A stretch of 64,000 nt of DNA from Perognathus longimembris pacificus. Lineage: Eukaryota > Chordata > Mammalia > Rodentia > Heteromyidae. The translations under genes were made by a program, and so were the position numbers. Shown in pieces: positions 12,165 through 23,855 of the stretch. Each line of letters starts with the position of its first letter. Within the stretch, counting starts at the first letter, position 1. The stretch covers positions 45,823,832-45,887,831 of the forward strand of contig NC_063172.1 of NCBI RefSeq assembly GCF_023159225.1. The letters run 5' to 3'. The notes beneath the pieces were generated by a model, which was not told the DNA's origin, did no database searches, and saw only the letters and a list, made by a program, of their open reading frames with translations.

Positions 12165-12250
12165 ATTTTTCTAGAGCTGAGGACTGAACTCAGAGCCTTG
12201 CACTTTTCAGGCAAGTGCTCTTCCATTGAGCTAAATCCTCAACCTCTAGT
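12165..12250 (-). repeat. ID-type SINE monomer
   Basis: On the minus strand 'gaggatttagctcaatggaa' followed by 'gagcacttgcctgaaaag' and 'gttcagtcctcagc' gives the A-box/B-box layout of a tRNA-derived ID element. Its tail is the GT/GA microsatellite to the left. Confidence 0.8.
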
Positions 12251-15200
12251 TCACAGAAACTTCAAAAAGTTCCCATGGGATTGATGGATATTCTCTGAGG
12301 AAAAAAAATGTCTAGAGACTTTCTTTTCCTCCATTTTTTTCTAAGTTGAAGTATGCATTTGTGGGTATTTATCATGTAGAACACAATATTTTGAAGTATA
12401 TGTACATCAAGGAACAATTAATTGTAACCAAGAAATGCATCACCTCACACTTATCAATTGAGGTGAAATCATTTAAAACTAACCCTAGCATTTTTCAATA
12501 ATGCCATACATCATCATTAATTAAAGTCAACAGGTTGTACAGTGTCTCTGCCCTAGTAAGAACCTTCTCACAACTTCCCATCCAATTTACAAGGTCACAT
12601 TATTTTCCATTCATTTCAGCAGTATATATTCCATAAAGCCACAAGCCTGACTGTTGTAATCCAGCCAACAGCCAAGATGAGGTTCTGCATTTGATTTTCA
12701 GCAAGATTAACCCCATGGCTACAGAAGGTACAGCTGCCCTTGTAGCTATACATAGAAGTTCCTTTTCTGCAGTCTTTCAGCTAGGAATTTAAGTAACCTA
12801 GTTTATCTGTTTTGATTTTCATTTTGTTTTGTGTTTTACTACTTTATATACAGAAGCTTCAGAGGCAATGATAATTATATTGCTCATGTTTCCAAAAATG
12901 TTCAGAAGCATCATAGACAGTCACAGAGCAACTGCTTTTCATAAAATGGCCAATTATGAGTCTCCAATGAAGATTTTTTTTATACTTTTATGAACACTTT
13001 TCCTATGAACTGGAAATTCTCTTTTTGCTGTAAGAAATAGTTATTAATTTCTTTAGTCATGAACTTTTCAACTTAGCCTGCCTATTTCTCTAAATATAAA
13101 GTTCTATATTTCTCTGTACACACTGTTATAACACTTATCCCTTCCTCTGAAATAATTTGTTTAATACTTTAAAAAATAAATTTGGTGAGGGTGGGTCCAT
13201 GTCTTTATTTTTACCAGTATCAGGGACTCTTTCTATCATATAGGAACACATTAATAAATATTTTGGAATAGTTGATTGGCTGATGAAAAAGAGGTCTATT
13301 ATTATTATTACTATTAATTTGTTTTTGGTAATGATTTGTGTGTGTTTATGTCTTAGAACAGTGGACGTGATTGACAGAGAAAAATGGGGCTTTTTTTGTT
13401 TGTCTGTCAAGATATAAGGCAAAAAGAAGATATGGTTGGTGTCTAACTTCAAAAGTAGAGTCACATTTTTTCACTGTACATATTTATTTCAAAGATAAGT
13501 ATTTTAATGCCTGCATTTTCTCACAGTTGATATGAGTTACTAAAAGGATAGGATTTCCCTAGGAATACTAGGACTAGCTAAGAAGAGTACAACCTCAATA
13601 ATGTCAAATAAATAAAGAAAAAATTAATAGCTGAATATATATATATTTGAATAATAAAGGTCATCATTAGGGAAATTCTATGAGAAGTAAGGCTTTTCAT
13701 CACCAAAGAGTCTGGTTTAAAAGCATTAAAAATGTACTTGTCGGCACAGACAAGAGTTTTCTTTTTCTTTGGGGGGAGGTAGGGAAGGAAGAGGAAACTC
13801 AGAGAATGAAAGTAAACTGAGTTTGGAATTTGGAAACTCGATCTCTATTTCTGTTTGTATCTCTAGTGTCCTTAAACAATTGTTTAGCTTTTCTTATTTG
13901 TGAAATGAAAATCTTAGAATGAATCAATTCTAACAAGAGTTGAAATTCTCAAGTTTATGAATTGTCTTTCTCTTGGTTTTGCCCTCCTTTATAATAGAAG
14001 AAGATACCACTACTTAGGTCCATTAAAAATAAATTTATACTGACCTCAGATTTAAGTGGTTTTTATCTCTGGTCTACATTGGAGCTGCCTCAGGGGACAG
14101 AGAAATTGTGATGGCCTATGAACTTATCCTTTCTGGGAAGATTTGCTACTATGTATTTTATTGATTTTTATAAATATGGCAAACCAGCCAAGTTAGGTTA
14201 CTTTTTACCCTGAGAACTGGTTAAAAAGGAAAAAAAAAAGTTCCTCCCTCAAAAACAATCCTCTCAATTTAAAACAGAGATTTAAAAATATATACATTAT
14301 AATGAGTAATTACATGCTTAATTAAAAATTGTCATCATATTAAAAACTTCTATATGTACACATTCATACTTGCACATACAAATTGTAAAGTACAGATCAA
14401 TAAAATTTTTATAAAGTAGTATGAGGGACCTTTCCATGATTACTTATCCTTTAAGCACTAGTGGTATTCTTTACATCAATTTGATATCATATGTCTTTCA
14501 CATATATTTTGCCTTTATTTTTTTAAATGACATACTGTGATTCCAATGTAAAATCTTTTACTTGAAATGTAAACAAATATTTGCCTTATTGAATGTCCTT
14601 TTCTTTCATATAATGTTACTATAATACAATGTTAGGAGCAAAGTTCACCAGGTTATGTGTTCACCTTTGGGTATAGTGATAGTTATACCATTTTAGAACT
14701 CATAGGAATAGGCAATATTGTGAGACTTGAATTTAGTTTCTAGTAACTGAGACAGCCCCTTCACTTAATATCTACTGTAAACTTTATTGACCACAAATTC
14801 TACATCGATCACAGCCATATTTTAAAGGGCTTAATATTTTTATATTAATTAATGATTAATATTTTAAAGGAATTAAGTATAATCTGGAAACCCATCACAC
14901 TAACTCTTAAATAACCTTGATTTAAAAGATATAATTTGTTAAATTTGTCTTATTCATATACGAGGACTCAAATTAGGCATATCCAGTAATTTTTTTATCT
15001 TACATGTATATTGGCGAATGGTAAGAAGATGCACACAAAGCAAAACAAAAGGCTTAGAACTTTTCTATTTTGAAAATAGAAGGGCCCTTTCAAAGGTAGA
15101 GAAGAAAGATAAAACTGTATTTGGTCGCAAGTGATACTGAAAACAGAATGTGGGCAGACTCAATACATACAAAGTTCACCTGTGGTTCAATTTATCGAGG

Positions 15201-16044
15201 GTCCACCATGGTGGTTAAGTGACCTTAAAAGTCGTTATTATTTATAGTATATTTGTGGATCTAATCGTTTACAGAGTCCATACAAACCACCAATGTAATG
15301 AATAAGACACGATTGCAGAGAATTTTCTCTTTTTCAATTCTTTTTTGCTTCAGCTTTGATGGTAGAAATTCAAGTTCATAGAAATTTAAGTTCATATTTC
15401 ATATTCTGAGAATACTCAAAATTAGAGTCTAGGATACATTCAAAAAGAAGGTAAAACTAAGGAATAAAGAGAGAGTATGAGATGTTTCAGAGTGGGACAT
15501 AGAATCAGTAGGATAGCCAGCAAACAGTAGAAGGAAACTGAATAACTAGTACTTTTACATCAAATAGGTACAAACAGTCTCCAAATAAGGACATTTTATC
15601 TGCTCTTTGGGAAACATTTATATTTCCTAAAGACAATACTTTTACATAGTTGGAAACAAAGATAAATGGTTATGTAGCAGAAAATAGACTGTGTCCTAGG
15701 TTTTAGAAAGTACCCTATTTAAAAGTGTGGGACATTTAAATACCATCATTATGTTAACCCTACAGAAGGTCATTCTTGTGAATGGAAATTGGTTTCCTCT
15801 CTCAAAGGAAAGTAGACAGCTAAATAGCCATTAACCAAAGTAGTATAGCATGATAGGTTGTAAGGGTTCTTCACTAAATGACAGGAAGGAAAGGAGTGTT
15901 GACTGCTAACAAATTCTTTTTGTTTAGCTGACAGTAGGTCATGAGCCTACTTTGAAAACTTTCTTTGGCCCTAGGAATGAGGCTCAGTTAATTATAACCA
16001 CTTGCAATGATTATATTCTCTTTCTAGAGCATAGTCTTCTTTAA
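12251..16044. other. Unannotated AT-rich sequence
   Basis: About 3.8 kb without a recognisable gene, RNA or repeat family. A 109-codon minus-strand frame at 13135-13464 has no recognisable motif and is rich in I, L and K, as AT-rich DNA is. Confidence 0.4.
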
Positions 16045-16255
16045 GTCATTGGTGGGGCTTGAACTCAGGCTTTGGGCATTGTCCCTGAACTATTTTGCTA
16101 CCTTCTTTTCTTTGAAATCAACTCTGAATACTTGGTGCTCTTGTTTCCACCTGCGGCTACCTAAGCCTCTCCTGAAATTCTTTCCACCACTCAGAGGTGA
16201 ACAACAGCCGAGAATGCAATATAACCATGACCCCCAAGTCCCAGTGAATCCTTTC

Positions 16256-16565
16256 CATTTTTAAAATTTAATTTAATTGTCAAGGTGGTGTACAGAGAGG
16301 TTACAGTTACATATGTAACATAGTAAGTGCATTTCTTGTCAAACTTGTTACCACTTCTCTCATTTTTCTCCTATCTTCCCTCCCCCTTATCCCTACTCCT
16401 TAGTTGTACAGTTAATTTCCAACATATTGTCTTGTGAGTATTGCTGTTGCATTGGTTTGCCTTTTTTCTTTTGTCTCACCAGTCTGATGTTCCTTTTCCC
16501 TTCCTTAATTCAGGTGAATATATATACAATACCCAGGGTACCAAAGTCAAATACAGTGACAACAC
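16256..16565 (-). mobile_element. 5'-truncated L1 3' end
   Basis: Begins with an AT-rich tail remnant, then the reverse of the 'ctctgtac' L1 3'UTR block, then a CT-rich stretch. It is bounded by an 11-bp direct repeat, tgaatcctttc, at 16245-16255 and 16566-16576, which I take as the TSD. A second copy of the same L1 region lies only 140 bp further on with its own TSD. Confidence 0.8.
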
Positions 16566-16704
16566 TGAATCCTTTCTTCAGAGGATCTAGTCTCTTCTTT
16601 AATTGGTAGTCACTGAACATGAAAATTAACTCAAATGTGAAAAGCTAGATGAGGGATTTTAATTTTTTGTTTGGAAAGCATCAATCTTTTACTTACCAAT
16701 TCTT

Positions 16705-16917
16705 TTTTTAAGAATTTAATTTATTGTCAAGGTGATGTACAGAGGGGTTACAGTTACACACGTAAGGTAGTGAGTACATTTCTTGTCAAACTTGCTACCT
16801 CCTCCTTCATTTTTCTCCCATTTTCCCCTCTCCCCAAGCTCCCACTCCTTCTGAGTGTACAGTTACTTTCCAACATATTGTATTGTGAGTATTGCTGTTG
16901 CATTGGTTCACCTTTTA
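16705..16917 (-). mobile_element. 5'-truncated L1 3' end (second copy)
   Basis: Same L1 3'UTR segment and orientation as its neighbour at 16256-16565, sharing 'gtacagttactttccaacat'-type sequence and 'attgctgttgcattggtt'. It has a perfect 15-bp TSD of its own, tacttaccaattctt, at 16690-16704 and 16918-16932, so it is a separate insertion and not a tandem duplication. Confidence 0.88.
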
Positions 16918-16932
16918 TACTTACCAATTCTT

Positions 16933-17998
16933 AATTTGAGTTTTTATGTAAATCATAGCAGATTAGTTTGTACTAACATGATAGTTGATTAAAGAATTGA
17001 TTAAAGAATATTTTAGGGAAAAATATTTTTGGACAAAACTTGGACCAAACATTTGGCCTTTGTCTTTGCTTTTTGTGATATTCATATTGCCTTTCATAAT
17101 TAACTGTTACTATAGTGTCTCTAAACTAAAATATGTGATCCTTATTGATGTGAAGAACCCATTAATATGATAGCATCCTATGCAGTCAACTGTAGCACAG
17201 AAACCAAATCTGGATTTGGATTTTTAGTGGCCCTCTGCCTCCTTCCCTGCCTCTTTGATCTTAGGGAAGGGAATACACATTGGAACAATACTCATTATCT
17301 TTAGTCTTTCAGTTCTCTGTGCAAAGATTCATATTAATTCACACACTATATACTACCATCAAACACACACACACTATATACAAATATACACAAGTCAATT
17401 GTGAAGCTTCTTGTTGAGTGTGTTTGCATAACTGAGCTGAGGTTATGCTACAATCCTTAGTACTGTCTGGAAGAAATGAAGGAAGCTAGCTTTTACTTAA
17501 GCTTTTACACAAACAACTCGGTAAGGCATGACATGTTGTTTTCAGAAAAGGAGGCTGTTTTCCTTTAGCAAGTGGGAAAGTATTCTAGGAATTTAAAGGG
17601 AATTTAAGGCTCAAGATTCTTAGGCAAGCTTACCTAGTCTTTACCATATTAGGTGTGCGAGTTCTACTTTCCTATTAAGATCCTGAAGCTATAATCAGTT
17701 GAAGCTACATTTTTTGGTACCTATTCCTTAAGCTAAATAAAGGGTATGTATACTCCAAGAAAAACTTTCTCATGAATGTCAATGCATGTGTGTTGTTGAT
17801 TCTAAATACCATTGCATGTTAAAAATCATCCGAAAGATTTTTCAAAATTCTTATATGCAGTTTCCATCTCAGACACATTATTTAGAGCAAGTCTTAATAT
17901 GGTAAGTCTTGAAAGCTCTATGGAAATTCAAGTGCCCAAATATGATCAAGTATTTCTCATTCAACTTGGAGTTGACAGCCTACTAACACATTTAAGAA
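16933..17998. other. Unannotated AT-rich sequence
   Basis: Nothing recognised. Confidence 0.35.
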
Positions 17999-18007
17999 GC
18001 ATACCTG

Positions 18008-18149
18008 GAATTAGGGGCGGGGCGTGGGAGAAAAATGAGGAAGAGATAACAAGTTTGATACGAAATATACTTACTGCCTTATGTATGAAACTGTAAGCTC
18101 TCTGTACATTACTTTGACAATAAACAAATAAATTAATAAAAATAAAAAT
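18008..18149 (+). mobile_element. Very short L1 3' end insertion
   Basis: Contains a short GC-rich piece, then 'aactgtaagctctctgtaca' and an A-rich AATAAA-type tail. Flanked by the 9-bp repeat gcatacctg at 17999-18007 and 18150-18158. Same family as the L1 tails elsewhere in the window. Confidence 0.72.
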
Positions 18150-18159
18150 GCATACCTGA

Positions 18160-19326
18160 ATATATAGGGAAATTTTGTAAAGATAAAGGAAAGAATTTGA
18201 GGCAAGCAATTACTGGAAGTCACAGGATGCTTGGTTTCCGAACAATAATAGGAAATTTAAACATATGTATGATTATTTTAATATTGAAACCAAATATATC
18301 TGTAGGTAAGTACCATTAAATAAAATTCTAATGGATAAAGAATGTCAAAAGGACTGACGTTTTGAAGTTTGAAGTTTAAATCATATGAAATGACAGAAAA
18401 CATTCTCTCTTACTGCTGTTTTATCAGGTTGCACAATGAGTGCATGCGTACAATTTAAGTCTAAAGACAATTTAGTATTTAGGGGGTAGTTGTTGATAAA
18501 TCAATAAATGCAAATCTCTCAACTCAGAGGTCTCTGAAACAATATCTTCAGAATTGGAAACTTAGGATCCATTAAATTGAAGTCTTTGTTTATGCTAGTT
18601 ACATGACAATACTAATACTAATAAGTAATGCAATTAACACTAACAATAACTAAAAAAGCTAATGCTTATGTGCCACAAGACCTTATAGTTCCAGTCTCTA
18701 GGTACTAGAAAATGCACTTACATTATATAAGCTACCCAGTCAATTGTATTTTCTACCAGTGGTCCAAATAAACAAAAACTGCAGTATTCCAAACTACCTT
18801 TTCATTTCATTTCTTTAAATAAATTATTACATTAGTTTATGGGGGGAGGAGATTCTATGGTTACAACTCCAAAAACACTTACATTATTGTACTCCAATCA
18901 AGTTTGCTACTTTTATCATTCTTGTCCCCTTCTAACCCAAAGTAGCATCCATGATGTACTTCCTTGTTCCATTTCATTTCTTATGCAGTTCATTGAGTAA
19001 ACCAATGAAGCTTTGTCTGTGAACAAAATTTTTCCAAATAGTTGGTGTTTAGAAGCTGGGGGCTGGAGACTGCATCAGACAAAATATATGTGGAACAATG
19101 AATTCATCCTTATTCCAGTTATGTGGAAGACTTGCAATAGCTCAGGTTTGAGAAAACAGAACAACAACAATACAAAAGTGTCAAACACCTGCCACCCCTC
19201 CCCACAATAGAGTGACTGTACCTAACTAACACAGTCTAGCCTCAAATTCACCATCTTGAAGCCTTAATTTTCAAAGTGCTTTAAGTACAGGTGACTTGTA
19301 CAGTAGCAGTCTTGTTTCCCTTATTC
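18160..19326. other. Unannotated AT-rich sequence
   Basis: Nothing recognised. Short chance frames only. Confidence 0.35.
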
Positions 19327-19330
19327 TAAT

Positions 19331-21065
19331 TGAAAAACCTGAGCAGAGGTTGCACCTCCATATTGTAGCTTGGGCCTGACTGGGCCCTGAGGCTTCCTGG
19401 AATAACTGCAGAACATGTCAATGTAAAGAGCCTGAGCAAAATGAAGTCTAAAATAATCAAGGTAGCCAGAGAGGCTTCATTTGACCAAAGGTCAGTTAAA
19501 GTTAGAATGCTTTAGCCATTGTGACACAAAGGAAATGTATTGAGGTGCGGCCAGTGTGTTTTGTGTTCCTAAAACATGGTTAATGTGTCCCTCATAAATG
19601 AGAGTAGCCACTTCTGAGAAATAAGGCCCACTCCCAGCAGGTGTGTGACTTAAGTCTATAACCTGACCCTGTGACAAAATACAGAAGTGCAGAGATTCCA
19701 GGAAATGTGTCAATAACTCCTTTGGGCAGTGAAACTCTCATAATGACCAGTAATCAAAATAGCAGGAAATTCCAGATGTCCCCTCAAGTCAAGAATGACT
19801 TCAAGAGTGGCTGTAGCCGCCGGTCGATTCGCCGGATTCCGCGGCTCCAAGAGCCGGCTCTGCCCCCTTCTTGTCGCCGCCATGAAGTGGATGTTCAAGG
19901 AGGACCACTCTCTGGAACACAGATGCTGGAATCCGCGAAGATCCGAGCGAAGTACCCCGACCGCGTTTCGGTGATTGTGGAAAAAGTCTCAGGCTCTCAG
20001 ATTGTTGACATTGACAATCGGAAGTACTTGGTTCCATCTGATATCACTGTGGCTCAGTTCATGTGGATCATCAGGAAAAGGATCCAGCTTCCTTCTGAGA
20101 AGGCGATCTTCCTGTTTGTGGATAAGACAGTTCCACAGTCCAGCCTAATTGTGGGACAGCTTCATGAGAAGGAAAAGGATGAAGATGGATTCTTGTATGT
20201 GGCCTACGGAGAGAACACTTTCGGCTTCTGAGGGCCAGCGCTGGGCTAGGTGCACGGCTCCTGATTGTGTATCTTGTAAATAGCCAGCCGCTTTCAGTTA
20301 TAACAGAACTTCTTCACATGAACCTTTTAGTGCATTTGTAACTGGATTTCTTAATATATTGGAAGGTTTTTTTTTTCCTTAGATTAGTAAATTATACAGC
20401 TTTATTTTGAATTTTACTTTCTGTGCACTGTCCTCATGGCTGTATTCTCCAGGGAACTTGATCCTCTGGGAATCATATTTAATGAAAACATTTCCACAAT
20501 GAAGTGAGGTAGGTGCCGTCTTTAAGTGAGAAGGAAGGCGATGATGCATTAATTTTGGATTATGTTTGAAGTGTTAGATGGCTAAGTATTAAAGGCGTCC
20601 AAATTAAATCCTTAGCAATCAGAACACTTGGCTTCACTAGATTCTGCCAACTGCCAAGCATGTTGGACTGAGCTAATCTGTTCCTCTTTCTGAAGCTATT
20701 AAGGTAAATAATTAACAATAAAACTTACTCTTATAAAGGGAAAAAAAAATGACTTCAACAAAAACCCTTAAGACTTAGGTAATTTTTTTAAAACCAATCA
20801 TTATAAAGCCCACAAGTTAGCCAATCATCTTTAGTCACTATGTCGTTGCTATGATTGTGACGCTATAAAATGTGATTCGCTGTATGCTACTGTGGAAGTC
20901 CTATAAAAACCCTGCTGAATGGAGGGTCAGGGCTCTTGATTCAGATCCGCTATGTCAGTAACAATCATGAGCCCAGGCTCCAGCTTGCAATAAAGACGCT
21001 CATGTGATTACATCGGCTTTTGGTTCCTAGGTAGTCTTTGGGCACCCCGAAATCTGGGCATAACA
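19331..21065 (+). mobile_element. Gammaretrovirus-like 5' LTR, interrupted by a retrocopy
   Basis: The LTR starts TGAAAAACC at 19331 and ends GGCATAACA at 21065. The 3' part carries TATA-like boxes at 20864-20869 and 20901-20908 and an AATAAA at 20989-20994. The U3 is split at 19804/20759 by the GABARAPL2 retrocopy; removing it leaves an LTR of about 0.78 kb. The last bases and the 2-base gap before the primer-binding site match the layout of the provirus at 29529-36714, so they are related families. No 3' partner LTR was found in the window. Confidence 0.8.
19805..20747 (+). pseudogene. GABARAPL2: GABARAPL2 processed pseudogene
   Basis: An intronless copy of the mRNA for GABARAPL2 (GATE-16), an ATG8-family ubiquitin-like protein of autophagosome and Golgi membranes. 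The initiator ATG is at 19882. The first codons read as the family N-terminus (MKWMFKEDHSLEHR), but a 1-base deletion near 19924 shifts the frame and gives a stop soon after. The rest is readable in another frame to the terminal FGF and stop at 20229-20231, including the glycine used for lipid conjugation. One codon is also missing before the final GENTFGF. GC-rich 5'UTR, long 3'UTR, AATAAA at 20717-20722 and a short A tail are present. An 11-bp TSD, aatgacttcaa, lies at 19794-19804 and 20748-20758. Confidence 0.96.
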
Positions 21066-21067
21066 GT

Positions 21068-21085
21068 TGGGGGCTCATCTGGGAT
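21068..21085 (+). other. Retroviral primer-binding site, tRNA-Pro type
   Basis: tgggggctcatctgggat, two bases downstream of the LTR. By eye it matches 16 of 18 positions of the tRNA-Pro primer-binding site I recall for gammaretroviruses, and both differences are transitions. Confidence 0.85.
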
Positions 21086-21656
21086 GTCTCCCAGGCCCCA
21101 GGATCCCCAAACCGGAGAGTCCAACACCAATTCGTGAGTCATGTTAATGTGTGTTTATGTGTCTAGCTTGATCTGTATTTTTCTTGGGGTTAAAGTCCCC
21201 CCTTTATCTGTAAAAGTTGGCATTGGCCTAAGCGGATGCACAGGTGGGTAGTCAAATGGGGTCCTGGACAACGTTCCACTTACCTCTCTGTATTTTTCTT
21301 GAGGTTAAAGTCCCCCCTGTATTTTTTCTTGGGGTTAAAGTCTCCCACGTTTGTAATTGGAACGCAGCAGGTCGCTCCTGCAGATCTGGTGTGAGAGGCT
21401 GGCGTTCCCCCCCCCCCCTTTTTTTTTTTCTTTAGTTTTACCTTGCCTCCAGAGAAGTTCCATCTATCTTTTTATGAATCCTGTCTTAATTGCAGACAGG
21501 CCAGTAGTTTCTGTTTCTCCTCTCGAGAATGTTTACAGGTGTTTTTTCTGCAGCTGCATTTACAACTCATATCTGCGCTGTTTATCTCGTGATATCTTTT
21601 ATGCTTGTGTATTTCTGTTTGTAACTAGCTTTGTTGGTGGACTGTTTTATCGAGAA
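21086..21656 (+). other. ERV leader with three copies of a 30-bp motif
   Basis: Untranslated leader between the primer-binding site and the gag start. It holds three copies of a motif beginning 'ctgtatttttcttggggtta' at 21173-21202, 21288-21317 and 21317-21347, the last two adjacent, then a C/T homopolymer run at 21409-21430. In gammaretroviruses this region carries the packaging signal; whether these repeats relate to it is unknown. Confidence 0.65.
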
Positions 21657-22010
21657 ATGGGACAGACTCAGACTATCTTTTTCTCTCTTTTGACTGACAT
21701 CTTTAAAGGTTTGAAAGACAACAGACTTTAAGTGTAAAAGAAATTAAGGAGCATAAACGAATCAAATTCTGTAGTACAGAATGGCCAGTCTTTGAGTTCG
21801 GGTGGCCGGCAGAGGGAATCTTTGTTCTCGCCACTATCTATGCAGTAAAGAATGTAGTTTGCACTCCAGGAATAAATGGCCACCTAGACCAACTCCCATA
21901 CATTCTCGTTTGGGAAGATTTAGTTGACACTTCCCCTTATTGGTTAAAACCCTTCTTGCCTCATCAACATCAGGAACAGGCACCACATAAGATCCTGATT
22001 GTCTGAGACT
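21657..22010 (+). pseudogene. ERV gag matrix remnant
   Basis: ATG at 21657 opens with M-G-Q-T, the myristoylation-type start of gammaretroviral Gag. After about 24 codons a stop is reached. Further matrix-like coding is readable in another frame, with an EWPVFEFGWP-type motif near 21780 and a DQLPYI-type motif near 21890. Frameshifts and stops make it non-functional. Downstream capsid and pol are not recognisable, so the element is truncated or replaced by unrelated internal sequence. Confidence 0.75.
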
Positions 22011-23480
22011 TTCCAGCTAGGGCAGAAGGAAATGGAACTAAAGCAGGGCAAAATGACTTGGAGGCTCTACTTCATGACTGCACCGACATCCTGGCACAAG
22101 TGCACAGAATTTGAGCAGATCTGGTTCAAACAGCTGGCTAATCTTAGAAAATTGGAAAATGCTCCTAGCTAAAACTGGGCTAGAGACTAGAGTCAAGTAC
22201 TGGGTGGGCTGAATTTAACTCTGGAGGAGCCCCACCTAGCCTTCTTCAGCAGCAAAGTATTTGGTGTGCAAAAATGTTTTGCTAAAATTATCAAGTCCTG
22301 GAAAATGAGACTGGAGAATGCTAAAATCATTTGTTAAAAGTTTTGTCTTAAAATTTTGGTGTTGCAGGAGTAAGATTGGCAAAAATACCTCTTGCCACTG
22401 CAAAACATAGGCTGATGTTTATTTTGTATGCTTTAAGACCTTTTGAATATGTATGTGTGTTTGCATGTGTGAGTGTGAACATGTTCAAGACTGTTAGTAT
22501 GATGTAAAATTGAGTGAGTTTATGTTTAAATTCAAATGGTCATCAAGTTTGGGCATTTCCAAGTGTTTTAAAGGATTATTACATTGTTTTAAAGAGGAAC
22601 TAGAGTTAAAAAGATTTCCAAGGATTCCTTAATTTACAGTTGAAAAATTGAGTTATCTTAATGCATAAGACTGTTTGCACTGTAATCAAGTTATCTGGTT
22701 TAGCAAAAACAAAAAAAAAATGGCATTAGGATCTTGAAATTTGATTCCCTTTGTTTATAAAAACGGGGCTAAGTGTCAGAAATTTGGATGTAAAGGCTTA
22801 TCAGTGTTAAAAAACAAACAAACAACTGCTTGGGTTTCTCAGTCAGAGACCAATAGAAAAGGACAGGAATAACCTAGGACAGGCTTGTGTGCCTTTCCTC
22901 AGGAGTGAGGGGTGATCTGGCAAAGGTGCAGCTTAGCCAGCCCACAGGTCCTGGAGGGAGTCCACGTGGTAGGACAGCCATAAGGGGGTGTCCATTCATG
23001 GTGGAAGGGGGCAAGCTGTCACCAAGACAGTTCATCAAGCTCTGATGAGTATGATGGAGATAGGCTGTTCTGTAGGGCAGGCCAATGGAGGCCTTTCTTT
23101 TGTCTCTTTTGTTTTCAGGTGAACATTGGAAACCTGGTGGTAAAAATGAATGATTTGACTGGAATTTCTAAAACTGCCCCCTTAGGATGGATTATTGATA
23201 TTGGAAAACCTTAAAGGAGGATTAAAAAGTTTATTTGTGTTTTACAATTTGGATGTATTGGAAAAAAACAAAGATGCTAAGTCTGGATTCTTGTGTTTGT
23301 AATTCTGGTGTACACTGTTTTTATTTATTTTTTTACATATACTTTAGTTTTTATTTTATCATAAATGGTAAGACAGATAACAGGGTTTTTCAGAATTAGG
23401 TCCATTCTACCAATAAAAAGTTACAATTTTCTCAATAAAAACCTAAAATTTTTTTCCAACGCCTATCAAATTTATTATTT
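22011..23480 (+). other. ERV-associated non-coding internal sequence
   Basis: No readable retroviral domains. A segment near 23270-23300 ('gatgctaagtctggattctt') resembles one near 38925-38945, suggesting both belong to related non-coding internal regions. A polypyrimidine-plus-AG site at about 23100-23119 resembles a splice acceptor. The right boundary of the element is not clear. Confidence 0.4.
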
Positions 23481-23486
23481 CTTCTT

Positions 23487-23700
23487 TTGCTTTTTTTTTT
23501 TTAAATAATATTAGGGCTTGAATTCAGCCACACATTCTCACTTGGCTGGTGCTCTACCACTTTAACAACATTTCCAACCCATCTTTTTGCTAGTTAATAA
23601 GAGAATAAGTCTCAGCTCCCTGAGCTGGCTTTGAACTTCAATCTTCCATGTCTCATTCTCAGGGGGTGGGATTACAGTTATGCACAACAGCATCCAGCTT
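23487..23700 (-). repeat. Composite SINE (B1 plus ID), old
   Basis: Starts with a T tract, then 'agggcttgaattcagcc' (reverse ID-like end) and continues to a reversed B1 5' end at 'gcacaacagcatccagctt'. Diverged. Confidence 0.7.
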
Positions 23701-23855
23701 CAAACATAAGTAAGAATGGAATTGTAACTACAATTGATTTTTGCATCTCTCCAAATTAAATAAGCAAACTGCAGAAGTTATGAATATATTACCTATCAAT
23801 TTTTCCTAAAAGCCTTCTAGAAAACTTAACAAATAAACACTTCAAATCATCTCCA

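Noticed and set aside
11962..12174. Frame with a long SLSLSL run
   Set aside because: Translation of the (CT)n repeat within SINE sequence.
19805..20747. Functional GABARAPL2 gene
   Set aside because: No introns, a 1-bp deletion near 19924, a lost codon near the C-terminus, an A tail and TSD all show a processed pseudogene.
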